Source of the DNA: Flavimaricola sp.
GTDB lineage: Bacteria > Pseudomonadota > Alphaproteobacteria > Rhodobacterales > Rhodobacteraceae
Length of the DNA: 44,462 nucleotides
Assembly (NCBI GenBank): GCA_020629175.1
Contig: JAHDDU010000002.1
Coordinates: 118,940-163,401, forward strand
Reading direction: 5' to 3'
Shown: positions 44,243 through 44,462 of the stretch, piece after piece
How positions within the stretch are numbered: position 1 is the stretch's first letter
Layout of the letters: the number at the start of each line of letters is the position of its first letter
Position numbers and translations under genes: made by a program
The notes under the pieces: model-generated
The model's input: only the letters and a program-made list of their open reading frames with translations
Databases searched by the model: none
Told to the model about the DNA's origin: nothing

Positions 44243-44411
44243 GCCGCAGTCTTAGCCCGATGTCACAGACCGCCACAACGGCCCATTGCGACCGAAAGCG
44301 AAACTCACACATTTGTGCCTATGAAGACAGCGAAAGCGACAAAACTGCTTAACATCCGCAGACGTTACAGACACTGGCAAGCGAATTATCCGGCAAAAAG
44401 ACACTCAGCGA
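44243..44411. other. Intergenic region upstream of dacB
   Basis: 169 bases with no gene. It contains a repeated 9-mer CGAAAGCGA (44293-44301 and 44331-44339) and presumably the dacB promoter, although no consensus -10/-35 pair is convincing. A 32-codon plus-strand frame from 44321 has no protein-like features. Confidence 0.4.
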
Positions 44412-44462
44412 TCACTTAGCCCATTTCCCCGCGGCCCGGATGGCGGTGGAACTGGCGGTGTT
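44412..44462 (-). CDS. C-terminal end of a further minus-strand gene (runs off the right edge)
   Basis: The last 16 codons before a TGA at 44412-44414 read NTASSTAIRAAGKWAK, a plausible basic C-terminal helix. Only 51 bases are visible, so neither the product nor the reading frame can be proven; direction agrees with dacB downstream. Confidence 0.4.
   Translation of the reverse strand, partial: NTASSTAIRAAGKWAK

Overview
The window looks like a chromosomal segment of a GC-rich alphaproteobacterium, most probably a marine Rhodobacterales (roseobacter-type) species. This rests on protein content, not on a phylogenetic marker: a class I lysyl-tRNA synthetase, a soluble NAD-dependent formate dehydrogenase in fdsGBACD order, a YcjX/YcjF pair, TamA/TamB, a DUF3726 protein and dense operons with ATGA overlaps. 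I see no mobile element, rRNA, tRNA or CRISPR array.

Layout. 1-669: 5' end of ileS (minus). 854-2029: FAD monooxygenase. 2016-4848: minus operon ycjX - GNAT acetyltransferase - ycjF. 4948-5715: truA. 5712-8899: minus operon of an M19 dipeptidase-like protein, an unrecognised 541-aa protein and a DUF3726 protein. 9073-15782: tamA-tamB, closed by a hairpin terminator. 15835-16176: small secreted protein. 16559-17425: membrane-anchored EEP-family hydrolase. 17422-22969: complete peptide-type ABC importer (binding protein, two permeases, two ATPases) with a strong hairpin between the binding-protein gene and the permease genes. 23293-31140: LysR regulator and the formate dehydrogenase operon fdsG-fdsB-X-fdsA-fdhD(fdsC)-fdsD, where X is an unrecognised 314-aa gene placed between the beta and alpha subunit genes and coupled to both. 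31239-32479: membrane protein and CIA30-like protein, convergent. 32574-38274: catabolic-looking island with a diaminopropionate-ammonia-lyase-like PLP enzyme and an M24 peptidase on the plus strand, facing a minus-strand operon of hydantoinase, VOC protein, hydantoin/Asp-Glu racemase and DapA-like lyase. 38311-40062: HWE-type sensor histidine kinase just upstream of the hydantoinase on the same strand. 40150-41727: class I lysK. 41838-42257: TerB-like protein. 42258-44242: PBP4-type dacB and a VOC protein. 44412-44462: last codons of a further minus-strand gene.

How the genes work together. The fds operon would oxidise formate to CO2 with NAD+, with FdhD sulfurating the molybdenum cofactor and LysR probably controlling the operon through a dyad just upstream of fdsG. 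TamA/TamB form an envelope-spanning assembly or lipid-transfer module. The ABC cluster imports oligopeptides or similar solutes. The hydantoinase island probably degrades a cyclic ureide, dihydropyrimidine or related non-standard amino acid; its exact substrate cannot be read from sequence.

The least explained parts are the extra gene X inside fds, the M19/541-aa/DUF3726 operon whose M19 member lacks most zinc ligands, the hydantoinase island with its altered DapA motifs, and a possible small ORF ending in a CxxC motif between the island's two converging arms.
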